A stretch of 23,819 bases of DNA, from assembly GCA_021818605.1 (NCBI GenBank), contig JAKAUH010000026.1, forward strand, positions 1-23,819. Reading direction: 5' to 3'. How positions within the stretch are numbered: position 1 is the first letter of the stretch; every line of letters begins with the position of its first letter. A program made the translations under genes and the position numbers. Below the pieces are notes generated by a model, which saw only the letters and a program-made list of their open reading frames with translations, was not told the origin of the DNA and searched no databases. The DNA comes from Planctomycetota bacterium. GTDB taxonomy: Bacteria; Planctomycetota; Planctomycetia; Isosphaerales; Isosphaeraceae. Shown one piece after another: positions 1 to 6,758 of the stretch.

Positions 1-287
1 GATAAAGGCGGCCGATCTGGAATCCTTTCGCGGCGTCCGTTCCGTGAAACAAAGCTTCCGACGCTTTGAAAATCGTGAAGCCGACTAAATAGACGATAAC
101 CGGACCTAGAATGATTGTTCCCAAGATCTTCGAGGTGACGCTCGCGCGGCTGAAAAACAGCTCTTTCCACAAAATCGGGTCGTCGCCGCAAGGCCGCGGC
201 TTGATGATCCGGAACGCTCGAATTCGCGCGAGAAGCCTCTTTAAGCGTGAAGTCGCCGCGCCGATCGAATCTTGCCGAGCGCGATAA
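1..287 (-). pseudogene. ABC transporter permease fragment, partial, runs off left edge
   Basis: Read on the minus strand with codons at positions 2 modulo 3, this stretch gives coherent protein with the segment KPRPCGDDPILWKELFFSR followed by a hydrophobic helix (ILGTIILGPVIVYLVGFTIF). A 'GDDP-LWKE' motif just ahead of a membrane helix is what I know from planctomycete ABC-2-type permease proteins, so the family assignment comes from recall and is moderate. The frame has no start of its own here; upstream it runs into methyltransferase-coding DNA and meets a stop near 365. It continues past base 1, so the rest of the gene lies outside. By hand count GC over 1-240 is about 54%, clearly lower than the flanking DNA (46 of 60 bases over 301-360). 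This looks like foreign or misjoined DNA rather than a gene in its native setting. Confidence 0.5.
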
Positions 288-863
288 ACGGGCCGCAATC
301 GCCAGGTGGCCGGTTGCGCCGCCCAGGTCGACGAGCCGCCGGAACCGGCCCAGGTCGAACGCGGTCACGACCCGCGGCGAGCTCATCAGGCCGTAGCCGT
401 GCATCCCCATCAGGAACTCGCGCTTGTCGTCCTCGGTGTGGAAGAAGCTCGAGAAGATCGGGCCGTCCCAGCCGAACGTCTCCTTCCAGCGGTGCGTTCC
501 CTCGAGGATCGCGCCCTCGAGGTTGGCCCAGAGCTTCCAGAGCGCGGTGTTCGAATAGTTGATGTAGCCCGTCATTCGCGACGGGCTACCCTTGCACAGG
601 TACGCCGAGGCGGCTGGGGTGTTCGTGTAGCGATCGCCCTGGCGGTCGAGTAGCTTCAGGCCGACGCAGGTGTCGAGCAGGCGCGCGAGTGCGTCCGGGT
701 GCAGCGTGAGGGCCTGGGCCAACTCGTCCGCGGTGCGCGGGCTGTCTTCCAGGGTGTCGAAGATCCCCAGCGAGACGGCGGCGAACATCACCTTCGAGCG
801 CCGGTAGGCTTCGAGCAGGTCGAGCACCACGCTGGCATCGGGCGGGGAGGATTCGGGGGTCAC
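288..863 (-). pseudogene. O-methyltransferase, 3'-truncated at the SAM-binding motif
   Basis: A GTG start at 863, with GAGGA six bases upstream, opens a protein typical of dimeric small-molecule O-methyltransferases (acetylserotonin or hydroxyneurosporene methyltransferase-like). Residues about 10-90 form the winged-helix dimerisation domain (for example VSLGIFDTLEDSPRTADELA). Around residue 179 comes the SAM-binding motif I, LVDLGGATGHLAIAA. Right after it, near 288-291, similarity stops: the expected 'YPDL...FDLP' continuation and the catalytic C-terminal half are missing, so about 192 of a usual 330-350 residues remain. The same frame stays open to base 1 but encodes out-of-frame permease sequence. 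The product cannot be an active methyltransferase. The break is either a real deletion/insertion junction or an assembly chimera. Confidence 0.75.
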
Positions 864-952
864 GGGATGTCCTCGCGGGGGATGAAGGTCGGCGGGTCGA
901 AAACCTATTGGAGCCGGTGCGCCCGACCGGAGACAAGACCGAAGCCGGCATC

Positions 953-1438
953 TCACTCGCCCTCGGCCGATCGCTCCCGATGCTGCCTCGTCAGCATCCA
1001 GGCGAGGTAGACCACGATCGCGACGTTCGCGAGGAAGAGCCCGACCCGAATCGCGCTGAACTTCCTCGTCATCTCGTAGATCTCGAACGGCACGAGTGAG
1101 CCAGTAGCGACGATCACGAGGTACTCGGCCCAGGGATAGCCGAGGATCAGCCCGAGGCCCTCGACCGAGTGGAGCACGGCGTAGAAGAACGTGCCGAACT
1201 CGATCGCGCGGAGGTGCGCCCGATCAATTCCGGTGATCCGGCCGACGACCTCGTGGATGACTCGGTTGTGCGAGTCGAGCCCCAGGTGGCTGACAGCTCG
1301 CTCGACCCGGGGCCTGGGATCGTGGTCGAGGTAGCGGAAGACTCCGAGCCCGACCGCCAGCGCCATCATGCCGCTGATCAGCTTGAGGACGCCGATGACC
1401 TTCAGGCCGGCGTGGCGGCGACGGTGGAGATGCGTCAT
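953..1438 (-). CDS. DUF2127 family integral membrane protein
   Basis: The 161-residue product has the DUF2127 pattern: a basic N-terminus, then GLKVIGVLKLISGMMALAVG in the first membrane helix, a region with HLGLDSHNRVIHE, a second helix (FGTFFYAVLHSVEGLGLILG), the conserved segment WAEYLVIVATGSLVPFEIYE in a third, and a last helix VGLFLANVAIVVYLAWML before a charged tail. The length fits the family. The biochemical function of DUF2127 is unknown; the protein should sit in the cytoplasmic membrane with four helices. The ATG at 1438 is preceded by a weak GAGTAAG-type site. It lies 63 bases downstream of the DUF2283 gene and 89 bases upstream of the truncated methyltransferase, all on the same strand, so co-transcription is possible but not shown. 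Confidence 0.85.
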   Translation of the reverse strand: MTHLHRRRHAGLKVIGVLKLISGMMALAVGLGVFRYLDHDPRPRVERAVSHLGLDSHNRVIHEVVGRITGIDRAHLRAIEFGTFFYAVLHSVEGLGLILGYPWAEYLVIVATGSLVPFEIYEMTRKFSAIRVGLFLANVAIVVYLAWMLTRQHRERSAEGE

Positions 1439-1501
1439 GTTCTTACTCGTGTGGTGCTGGATGTCCTGGCCGGAGGCTCAGCGGGTGGTCGAACCATCAC
1501 T

Positions 1502-1732
1502 TCACGACGATTCCCCGATGAGGTGGACCTCCACAGGGACGTGCACTCGCCGATCCTGCTGGTCGGGAGTCAGGTAGTTTAGCCGCTCGAACCCGATCAA
1601 GCGTCCCTCGGCATCACGGATCAGCACAACGTCATCGTCGATCTCTTCGCAGATCGACTCCTTGCGCGGATTGTCGAACCAGACCGTCAGCGTATTGCCG
1701 GCCCGGTCGAAGTAGACTCTCACCTTTTCCAT
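1502..1732 (-). CDS. DUF2283 domain-containing small protein
   Basis: This 76-residue protein matches DUF2283: an N-terminal beta strand pattern VRVYFDRAGNTLTVWFDN, then an acidic turn and VVLIRDAEGRLIGFERLNYL, the usual 'D-EGRLIG-E' ending of the domain. The C-terminal extension (TPDQQDRRVHVPVEVHLIG) is also common. Its ATG at 1732 overlaps the tail of the decayed upstream reading frame, which ends at 1720, the arrangement expected for a translationally coupled two-gene unit. DUF2283 proteins frequently accompany a small upstream ORF and have been suspected to act as the protective partner in toxin-antitoxin-like pairs; that role is inference. Here the partner appears broken, leaving DUF2283 as an orphan. 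Confidence 0.8.
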   Translation of the reverse strand: MEKVRVYFDRAGNTLTVWFDNPRKESICEEIDDDVVLIRDAEGRLIGFERLNYLTPDQQDRRVHVPVEVHLIGESS

Positions 1733-1930
1733 AGTTCAGTTCCCGCCTTCACGTTCACGGTGAAATAGGCCGTTATGATGAATCGTTGCGCTGGATCGTC
1801 TCCTCCGACCACGGCGCAGAGGTGACCCTTGTGACCGGCGAGGGTAGGATGCTTGTATCGCAGGATCTCGCGTCAGGATCACGCGATCTCCAGGGGCTGT
1901 GACGAAATCAAGGATAACTCGTTTGGCCAT
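1720..1930 (-). pseudogene. Frameshifted, internally deleted partner gene of DUF2283 (PBECR/DUF4258-like)
   Basis: Two frames must be joined to read this gene. From the ATG at 1930, frame A gives MAKRVILDFVTAPGDRVILT, continuing RDP. Near 1861-1868 it must shift to frame B, which gives LRYKHPTLAGHKG directly joined to HLCAVVGGDDPAQRF and IITAYFTVNVKAGTELWKR, stop at 1720. The C-terminal pattern 'LCVVV...F-ITAYFT..IK-G-ELW' is typical of small proteins encoded directly ahead of DUF2283. Intact members as I remember them are about 100-120 residues and carry a central block after 'HP-LAG' that is missing here. The deletion point is flanked by two copies of GTGACC on the plus strand (1822-1827 and 1831-1836). 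The family name is from memory and uncertain; the frame disruption is visible directly. Confidence 0.6.
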
Positions 1931-1984
1931 GATCGACTCTGCAGCCCGATCCCACGCGTCGGTCGGCCGTTGTATTACGCCGGC

Positions 1985-2049
1985 AGAAAAGTCGGTCAGG
2001 CTCTCAGCCTGACACGCCTTCACTGTCAGGCTGAGAGCCTGACCGACTT
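1985..2049 (-). terminator. Possible intrinsic terminator downstream of amn
   Basis: On the minus strand, 27 bases after the amn stop codon, the 26-bp hairpin is followed by CTTTTCTG (the As at 1987-1990 on the plus strand). A strong stem followed by a short T-run fits a rho-independent terminator, though the T-run is short and partly inside the stem. The structure may have been inserted as a repeat and only secondarily serve as terminator. Confidence 0.35.
1989..2049. repeat. Long perfect inverted repeat made of two REP-like units
   Basis: Arms 1989-2014 and 2024-2049 are perfect reverse complements over 26 bases, with a 9-base spacer (2015-2023, CGCCTTCAC). Each arm also contains its own small hairpin: TCAGGCT, loop CTC, AGCCTGA. 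The unit GGTCAGGCTCTCAGCCTGAC resembles the hairpin at 6041-6068, including the preceding AAAAGT. It lies between the amn stop and the decayed DUF2283 partner gene. A head-to-head pair of REP units is the simplest description; mobilisation by a REP-associated transposase is inference, and no such gene is in the window. Confidence 0.85.
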
Positions 2050-2076
2050 GAGGATCTTCCTTGCCGGGGTGATATT

Positions 2077-2865
2077 CTACTCAAACCTCAGATGCATGAC
2101 CGACTCCCCTGAGTCGCGGAGCTCGATCAGCGAGTCGATGCCGATCGCCAGGTGCTGGCGGACGTATTTCTCGGTGACTGAGCGGTCGCTTCGGCTGGTT
2201 TTGACCCCCTCGGGCGTCATCGGGCTGTCGGAGACCAGGAGCAGCGCGCCCTTGGGGATGTGGTTGACGAACCCGACGATGAAGATCGTCGCGGTTTCCA
2301 TGTCGATCCCGAGTGCCCGGATCTTCTTGAGGTATTCGCGGAACGGCTCGTCGTGCTCCCACACCCGGCGGTTCGTGGTGTAGACCGTGCCGGTGTCATA
2401 GTCCAGACCGTGCTTGACGATCATCGCCGACACCGCCTTTTGCAGGCGGAACGACGGCAGCGCGGGGATCTCCGGCGGCATGTAGTCGTTGCTGGTCCCC
2501 TCGCCGCGGATCGCCGCGATCGGCAGGATGTAGTCGCCCACCCGGGTCTTCTTCAGTCCGCCGCACTTGCCCAGGAACAGCACCGCCTTGGGCTCGATCG
2601 CCGCGAGCAGGTCCATCACCGTGGCCGCCATCGCGCTGCCCATGCCGAAGTTCAGGATGGTGATGTCCTCGGCCGTCGCCGACAGCATCGGGTGCGACCG
2701 GCCCATCACCTCGACCCCGAACCGTTCGGCGAACAGATCGACGTAGTTGTGGAAGTTGCTCAGAAGGATGTACTTGCCGAACGCGTCCAGCGGACGGCCG
2801 GTATAACGCGGCAGCCAGTCCTTCACGATCTCGGCCTTGGTCTTCACGTCAATGGGTCCCCTCAT
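2077..2865 (-). CDS. amn: AMP nucleosidase
   Basis: The enzyme cleaves AMP to adenine and ribose 5-phosphate in the cytoplasm. With the ATG at 2865 the product is 262 residues, the length of the short bacterial Amn form with only the nucleoside-phosphorylase fold. Visible family blocks are ITILNFGMGSAMAATVMDLL (residues 69-88), PKAVLFLGKCGGLKKTRVGD (92-111), the substrate loop IRGEGTSNDYMPPEIPALPS (119-138), LGIDMETATIFIVGF (185-199, with the catalytic-site Met-Glu), and LLLVSDSPMTPEGVKTSRSD (208-227). Upstream ATGs in frame (to 2916) would overlap the neighbouring NRDE gene more deeply and add unconserved residues. With the chosen start the overlap is 17 bases. No strong ribosome site precedes 2865, so translation may be coupled to the upstream gene. 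The two genes probably form an operon. Confidence 0.9.
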   Translation of the reverse strand: MRGPIDVKTKAEIVKDWLPRYTGRPLDAFGKYILLSNFHNYVDLFAERFGVEVMGRSHPMLSATAEDITILNFGMGSAMAATVMDLLAAIEPKAVLFLGKCGGLKKTRVGDYILPIAAIRGEGTSNDYMPPEIPALPSFRLQKAVSAMIVKHGLDYDTGTVYTTNRRVWEHDEPFREYLKKIRALGIDMETATIFIVGFVNHIPKGALLLVSDSPMTPEGVKTSRSDRSVTEKYVRQHLAIGIDSLIELRDSGESVMHLRFE

Positions 2866-3607
2866 CGGGCCAGCGGTATCGGACGTAATCATGGACTCGC
2901 GGATCACCGTAAACATGGTCGAAGGTGATCGAATCGCCGATGGAGATCAGGCTCGAGGCGATCGTGCCGCGTGCGGGTTCATCCACGATGATGCGGTCGT
3001 CGCGGCAAATCCGCGCGGCGGACTCGGGAAAGTCGCGCGGGTCGAACCACGAGCGAACGAGCCCGATCCTCGAGTCCTCCGGATCGTCGAGATCCAGGTT
3101 GGTCATGGCGTGGACGCCGGGCTCGAGCGAGACGACCTTGACCTGCTCGGAACCGGGAGCCTGGACCACCACGGCGGCCTCGCGGTCGGCGAGCAAGTAG
3201 TTGCAGCCGCCGAATCCTCCCGAGTCCAGTTCATCGCGAGCCAGCCGGGCGGCGTCCTCAGCCCGCCGGCAGGCCAAAAGGTGGACGGCCAGGAGACCCT
3301 TCGAGCGGGTCTGCTCGGGCGAGGGTAACACGCCGTCGTGGCGGTTGGTGACGGCCACCGCCAGGCCCGCCTCGTTGACCCCCAGCCAGGTTCCGGCCGT
3401 CGGGAACGAGCCGTCCGGGCCGAAGTCCGCCCCGGCCAGCAGGCAGCGGAGCGACCCGGCTCCGGCTCCGGTGAATCTTCCCGTATGCGTACCCGCGCGG
3501 CGGCAGACCGGCGAGGTCATGGGCCGCGTGCGCCATTCCTCGCGGTTGGCCCCGATCCGCACCGGGGGACAGCCCTCGATCCGCCAGCCGATGAAGACCA
3601 GGCACAT
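2849..3607 (-). CDS. NRDE/TANGO2 family protein with N-terminal cysteine
   Basis: Starting at the ATG at 3607, the product is 252 residues and begins MCLVFIGWRI, placing Cys at position 2 as expected for the NRDE (TANGO2) family, related to N-terminal-nucleophile hydrolases. The name-giving motif appears as ANREEWRTRP (residues 20-29), with Glu in place of the usual Asp (NRDE). GTWLGVNEAGLAVAVTNR (72-89) is the second conserved block, and later segments such as CNYLLADREAAVVVQAP fit the family. Function is poorly defined; eukaryotic TANGO2 has been linked to lipid and haem metabolism. A longer frame to 3670 exists, but its extra residues are translated tetranucleotide repeats, so I reject that start. 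It overlaps amn by 17 bases. Confidence 0.85.
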   Translation of the reverse strand: MCLVFIGWRIEGCPPVRIGANREEWRTRPMTSPVCRRAGTHTGRFTGAGAGSLRCLLAGADFGPDGSFPTAGTWLGVNEAGLAVAVTNRHDGVLPSPEQTRSKGLLAVHLLACRRAEDAARLARDELDSGGFGGCNYLLADREAAVVVQAPGSEQVKVVSLEPGVHAMTNLDLDDPEDSRIGLVRSWFDPRDFPESAARICRDDRIIVDEPARGTIASSLISIGDSITFDHVYGDPRVHDYVRYRWPDEGTH

Positions 3608-3635
3608 GGTTTGCCCGCGACTCTCCCGATCGATC

Positions 3636-3666
3636 GCTTGCTTGCTTGCTCGGTCGGTCGGTCGGT
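3636..3666. repeat. Two adjacent tetranucleotide microsatellites
   Basis: Bases 3637-3648 are three copies of CTTG and 3651-3666 are four copies of CGGT. They lie in the 163-base space between the divergent NRDE and MFS genes, 29 bases upstream of the NRDE start. Copy-number slippage here could alter promoter spacing for either gene, but no clear promoter was identified. Confidence 0.85.
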
Positions 3667-3770
3667 CCATTGACTTTGACCAGAATCCGCCAATCCTACA
3701 TCATGGCGAATCTGATGCCGCCGCCATAGCCAGCGGCGGAACGAACAGGCGAAACGCAAGGGAGGCGCGG

Positions 3771-5000
3771 ATGAACCGGCGGGCCATCGCCCTGCTGTCG
3801 GTGGGCCATTTCCTGATTGACCTGTGCCAGGGGATCGTCCCGGCGCTGGCGCCGTTTCTGGTGATGCGGCGGGGGTTCTCGCGGGCCGAGGCGGCCGGTC
3901 TGGTGTTTGCCATCAGCGCGACCTCGTCGGTGGTCCAGCCGATCTTCGGCCAACTCGCCGACCGGCTGGCGATGGCCTGGCTGCTGCCGGCGAGCCTGCT
4001 GCTGGCTGGCCTCTCACTGGCGCTGGGCGCACAGGCGAGCAGCTATGCGGCGGTCCTCATGGCGTTCGGGCTATCGGGTCTCGGCGTGGCGGCCTTTCAT
4101 CCCGAGGCGGCCCGGCGGGTCAACCTCGCCAGCGGCGATCAGCGCACGACCGGCATGAGCTTCTTCTCGATCGGCGGCGGCACCGGGTTCGCCCTGGCGC
4201 CGGCGATCACGCTCGTGCTGATGAACCTGCGCGGTACGCCCGGGCTGCTGGTGCTGATCTATCCCACCATCATCATCGCCGGGCTCTTCGTCGGCCGGGT
4301 CGGGCTGGCCGCGATCCTCGGCCGTCGGGCCGAGTCGTCCAAGAACTCGCACCCGCACCCGTCCACCCGACCCGCGCCTGAGGGGCACGACGACTGGCAG
4401 GCGTTCGGCATCCTGAGCGTCGCCACGGTGCTGCGATCGATCGTCTTCTACGGGCTCAACACCTTCCTGGCTCTTTACTTCATCGGCCGATGGCACCAGA
4501 CGGATACCCAGGCCAGCAAGGCGCTCGTCGTCTTCCTGGGCACCAGCATCGTCGGCACGCTGCTGGGCGGCTGGCTGGCCGACCGGTTCGGCCGGCGACG
4601 GGTGATGCGCGTCGGGTTCACCGGCGGCGCCGTTTTACTCGCCGCGTTTTTGATGATCCCGCAGCCCGACCTCGCCAGCGCGGCGCTGGTGCCGCTGGCG
4701 ATCTTTTTGTTTTTGCCGACGAGCGTGCTGGTGGTGATGGGCCAGGAGTACCTGCCCAATCGCGTCGGTCTGGCCTCGGGGATGACGCTCGGCCTGGCGG
4801 TGAGCGTCGGTGGCATGTGCGCGCCGATCCTCGGCGCCATCGGCGATCGCCGCGGGATGATGCTGGTCCTCTGGATCCTGCTGGGGCTCCTGGCGATCGC
4901 GGCGGCCCAGACCTATGCCCTGCCGCCGGTCGGCCGCCGCAAGCCCGTGCGCGAGCCGGGAGGCGTTGACGAGCTATTGCCGTTCACGGCCGATCGATGA
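3771..5000 (+). CDS. MFS transporter, fosmidomycin-resistance (Fsr)-like
   Basis: A major facilitator exporter in the cytoplasmic membrane. The 409-residue product from ATG 3771 has a good ribosome site (GGGAGG about 5 bases before the start) and begins MNRRAIALLSVGHFLIDLCQ, continuing into GIVPALAPFLVMRRGF, the typical Fsr first helix. Further marks are GLGVAAFHPEAARRV in the first half, a hydrophilic central loop rich in His/Pro/Ser around residues 184-207, GGWLADRFGRRRVMR (MFS motif A repeated in the second half), and VVMGQEYLPNRVGLASGMTL with LGLAVSVGGMCAPILGAIGD near the end. Twelve helices are plausible. The frame extends upstream to 3201, but that region is antisense to the NRDE gene. 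Substrate is unknown; Fsr relatives export fosmidomycin or other small molecules. Its last 17 bases overlap the 3' end of the convergent next gene. Confidence 0.88.
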   Translation: MNRRAIALLSVGHFLIDLCQGIVPALAPFLVMRRGFSRAEAAGLVFAISATSSVVQPIFGQLADRLAMAWLLPASLLLAGLSLALGAQASSYAAVLMAFGLSGLGVAAFHPEAARRVNLASGDQRTTGMSFFSIGGGTGFALAPAITLVLMNLRGTPGLLVLIYPTIIIAGLFVGRVGLAAILGRRAESSKNSHPHPSTRPAPEGHDDWQAFGILSVATVLRSIVFYGLNTFLALYFIGRWHQTDTQASKALVVFLGTSIVGTLLGGWLADRFGRRRVMRVGFTGGAVLLAAFLMIPQPDLASAALVPLAIFLFLPTSVLVVMGQEYLPNRVGLASGMTLGLAVSVGGMCAPILGAIGDRRGMMLVLWILLGLLAIAAAQTYALPPVGRRKPVREPGGVDELLPFTADR

Positions 5001-5943
5001 GCAGCCGGAGGTAGTCGCGGGCCGCGTCGCAGAGGACGTCGCGGTGCATCCGCGTCGGGTCGTTGAAGAAGTCGGCGCCAATCACGGTGTCGACCTCGTG
5101 CCGGGCCAGGATGTCGCGTGCCTGCTCCTCATCGCGAACCGACTCGGCATAGATGATCCTCGGCCCTTCGCCGGGCTCGCCGAGCAGACGGGCGAAGTAC
5201 TGGACCGTGAGGCTCTGATTCCTGGGCGGCGCCGAGCCCAGGATGACGACCCGGAGTGACTTCCACTCTTCTGGCGTCAGCTCCTTGCGCCAGGCCGTGA
5301 CGCGGGCGTGCAGGGCGTCGATCTCGGCGCGGGCGGCATCACCGACGTTCCTCATGACCGCCGGGTGCATCCGCCTCGCGAACGCGACCCGCACCCCGCG
5401 CGGGCACCGCCTCGCCTGGAGGACCGAGTCGATGAACTCCCGGCAGCCGGCGTAGATCCGACGACCCCGGTCGACCTGCTCGGCGTCCAGGCCGTGGCCG
5501 GCGAGCGCGGGCTCCGCCGCGTCGATCAATCGCCGCAGCTCGCGCAGCTCGGCCAGCACGGCCTCGGCGAGCACCTCGGCATCCTCGTGCGGGATCAGCA
5601 GGGCGTCGAGCGCCAGCGGCGTGTGCGCGAGGTCCTTGACAAGATGATAGAGCAGCGGTGTGTAGTGCACCTCCTGCCGCGAGCTGCCCCGCCGCAGGAC
5701 CAGGTTGTCGCCGACGGCCAGGATCACCGGGCCGCCGTGCTCCAGGGTCTTCTGCATGGTGTGGTGATAGACCGAGCGGAAGGCGTTGTTGAGCGTCACC
5801 AGCGGGTCGCTCGCCGGCTGCCTCCGGGGTTCCCGGGTTGCGGTCGCCTGACCGATCGCCACGCCAGCCAGGCCGGCCAGCAGCATCAGGCTCACGATCA
5901 CGTAAGGTCGGCCGATCCGCGGCCAGCGTGCTTTCGAAGGCAT
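4984..5943 (-). CDS. Unrecognised membrane-anchored or secreted protein
   Basis: I do not recognise a family. From the ATG at 5943 (AGGG about five bases upstream) the product is 319 residues. Residues 1-13 are basic, followed by a single hydrophobic helix YVIVSLMLLAGLAGVAIGQ, consistent with an uncleaved anchor or signal peptide. The rest is soluble, mixed alpha/beta and rich in Arg, Ala, Leu and Glu. Segments that may be useful for searching are HGGPVILAVGDNLVLRRGSS, PLALDALLIPHEDAEVLAEA, EWKSLRVVILGSAPPRNQSL, and EQARDILARHEVDTVIGADF near the C-terminus. A longer frame to 6057 is open but reads through the REP-like hairpin and lacks coding character. The gene converges on the MFS gene and overlaps it by 17 bases. 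Confidence 0.75.
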   Translation of the reverse strand: MPSKARWPRIGRPYVIVSLMLLAGLAGVAIGQATATREPRRQPASDPLVTLNNAFRSVYHHTMQKTLEHGGPVILAVGDNLVLRRGSSRQEVHYTPLLYHLVKDLAHTPLALDALLIPHEDAEVLAEAVLAELRELRRLIDAAEPALAGHGLDAEQVDRGRRIYAGCREFIDSVLQARRCPRGVRVAFARRMHPAVMRNVGDAARAEIDALHARVTAWRKELTPEEWKSLRVVILGSAPPRNQSLTVQYFARLLGEPGEGPRIIYAESVRDEEQARDILARHEVDTVIGADFFNDPTRMHRDVLCDAARDYLRLLIDRP

Positions 5944-6040
5944 GTTCCCTGGTCCCTGTCGTTGTGCGGGGCGTTCGAGCGCCGAGGGATCACCCACCAG
6001 CCATACCAATGGTTGCGGCCGACCGCCGGGAACGCCGTAT

Positions 6041-6068
6041 AAAAGTAGGTCGGGCATTCTTGCCCGAC
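6041..6068 (+). repeat. REP-like hairpin
   Basis: AAAAGTAGGTC is followed by a hairpin of arms GTCGGGCA (6049-6056) and TGCCCGAC (6061-6068) with loop TTCT. It sits between two divergent genes, so it is unlikely to be a terminator. It aligns with each arm of the inverted repeat at 1989-2049. Confidence 0.75.
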
Positions 6069-6222
6069 TGGTTTGCTGCGTAGGGCCAGAGTGTCCGGCC
6101 TCCTTGAGGAGCTTTCCCGCCAGGGTAACATCCTACTCGGTGCTCTCGTCCGGCGGGATACCGTGGTCCGGCTGCCGCCGCGAGGATGTCGAGGTTTTTC
6201 GTGACTACTGGAGACGCCTCTC

Positions 6223-6735
6223 ATGATCGCTGATCGGCCCGGGTTGCAAGTGGCGGTCGTTGTGCTGACGCTCGCGAGCGCATCATCGGCAGCCAGGGCA
6301 CAGTCGGGAGAACCCTCTTCCGTCCAGTCCGTTCGCGCGGTGCTGGAGCGCCAGGCCGCCGACTGGAACCGCGGCGACCTGGACGGGTTCCTCGCGGGCT
6401 ACTGGAAGTCGCCGAGGGTCGTCTTCCAGTCCGGCGGTCAGCGGTACGACGGCTGGGAGGCGATGCGCGACCGCTACCGCCGTCGCTATCAGGCCGAGGG
6501 CCGCGCGATGGGGAAGCTCACCTTCAGCGGGCTGGAGGTCGAGCCGCTCGGTCCTGAGTCAGCCCTCGCGCGCGGGCGATGGGAGCTGAAGATGCCCGAC
6601 GGCTCGACGCCGGGCGGGCTTTTCACCGTGATCTTCCGCAAGCTCCCCGAGGGCTGGAAGATTGTCCACGACCACACCTCGGCCGACGAGCCACGACCAG
6701 CGTCTTCGAAGCCGGCCGCGAAGAGACCGGGCTGA
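6223..6735 (+). CDS. Secreted NTF2-like protein (SnoaL/DUF4440 type)
   Basis: The 170-residue product starts with a signal peptide (VAVVVLTLASASSAARAQSG; cleavage likely after ARA near residue 26). The mature part has the NTF2-like pattern of DUF4440/SnoaL proteins: VRAVLERQAADWNRGDLDGF at residues 38-57, then LAGYW, a beta segment VVFQSGGQRYDGWEAMRDRY, and a C-terminal sheet ending LFTVIFRKLPEGWKIVHDHT, where the closing 'GWKIVHDHTS' is characteristic. The fold can be catalytic or purely ligand-binding, so the substrate cannot be named. A Pro/Ala/Lys tail follows. GGAG lies nine bases before the ATG. The gene is convergent with the aldo/keto reductase gene, separated by only 23 bases. Confidence 0.85.
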   Translation: MIADRPGLQVAVVVLTLASASSAARAQSGEPSSVQSVRAVLERQAADWNRGDLDGFLAGYWKSPRVVFQSGGQRYDGWEAMRDRYRRRYQAEGRAMGKLTFSGLEVEPLGPESALARGRWELKMPDGSTPGGLFTVIFRKLPEGWKIVHDHTSADEPRPASSKPAAKRPG

Positions 6736-6758
6736 CGCGCGAGAAGGCTCATCCTGCT

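Noticed and set aside
586..951. 121-residue minus-strand frame over the methyltransferase start
   Set aside because: The overlapping frame from GTG 863 gives clear methyltransferase sequence; this one is Arg/Pro-rich and out of frame with it.
3201..3770. 190-residue N-terminal extension of the MFS transporter
   Set aside because: It is antisense to the NRDE gene and through the tetranucleotide repeats, with no homology. The ATG at 3771 has a good ribosome site and starts the conserved first helix.
5944..6057. N-terminal extension of the minus-strand unknown protein
   Set aside because: The extra residues are translated from the REP-like hairpin and a Pro/Arg-rich stretch. The ATG at 5943 has a ribosome site and leads straight into a signal-anchor.
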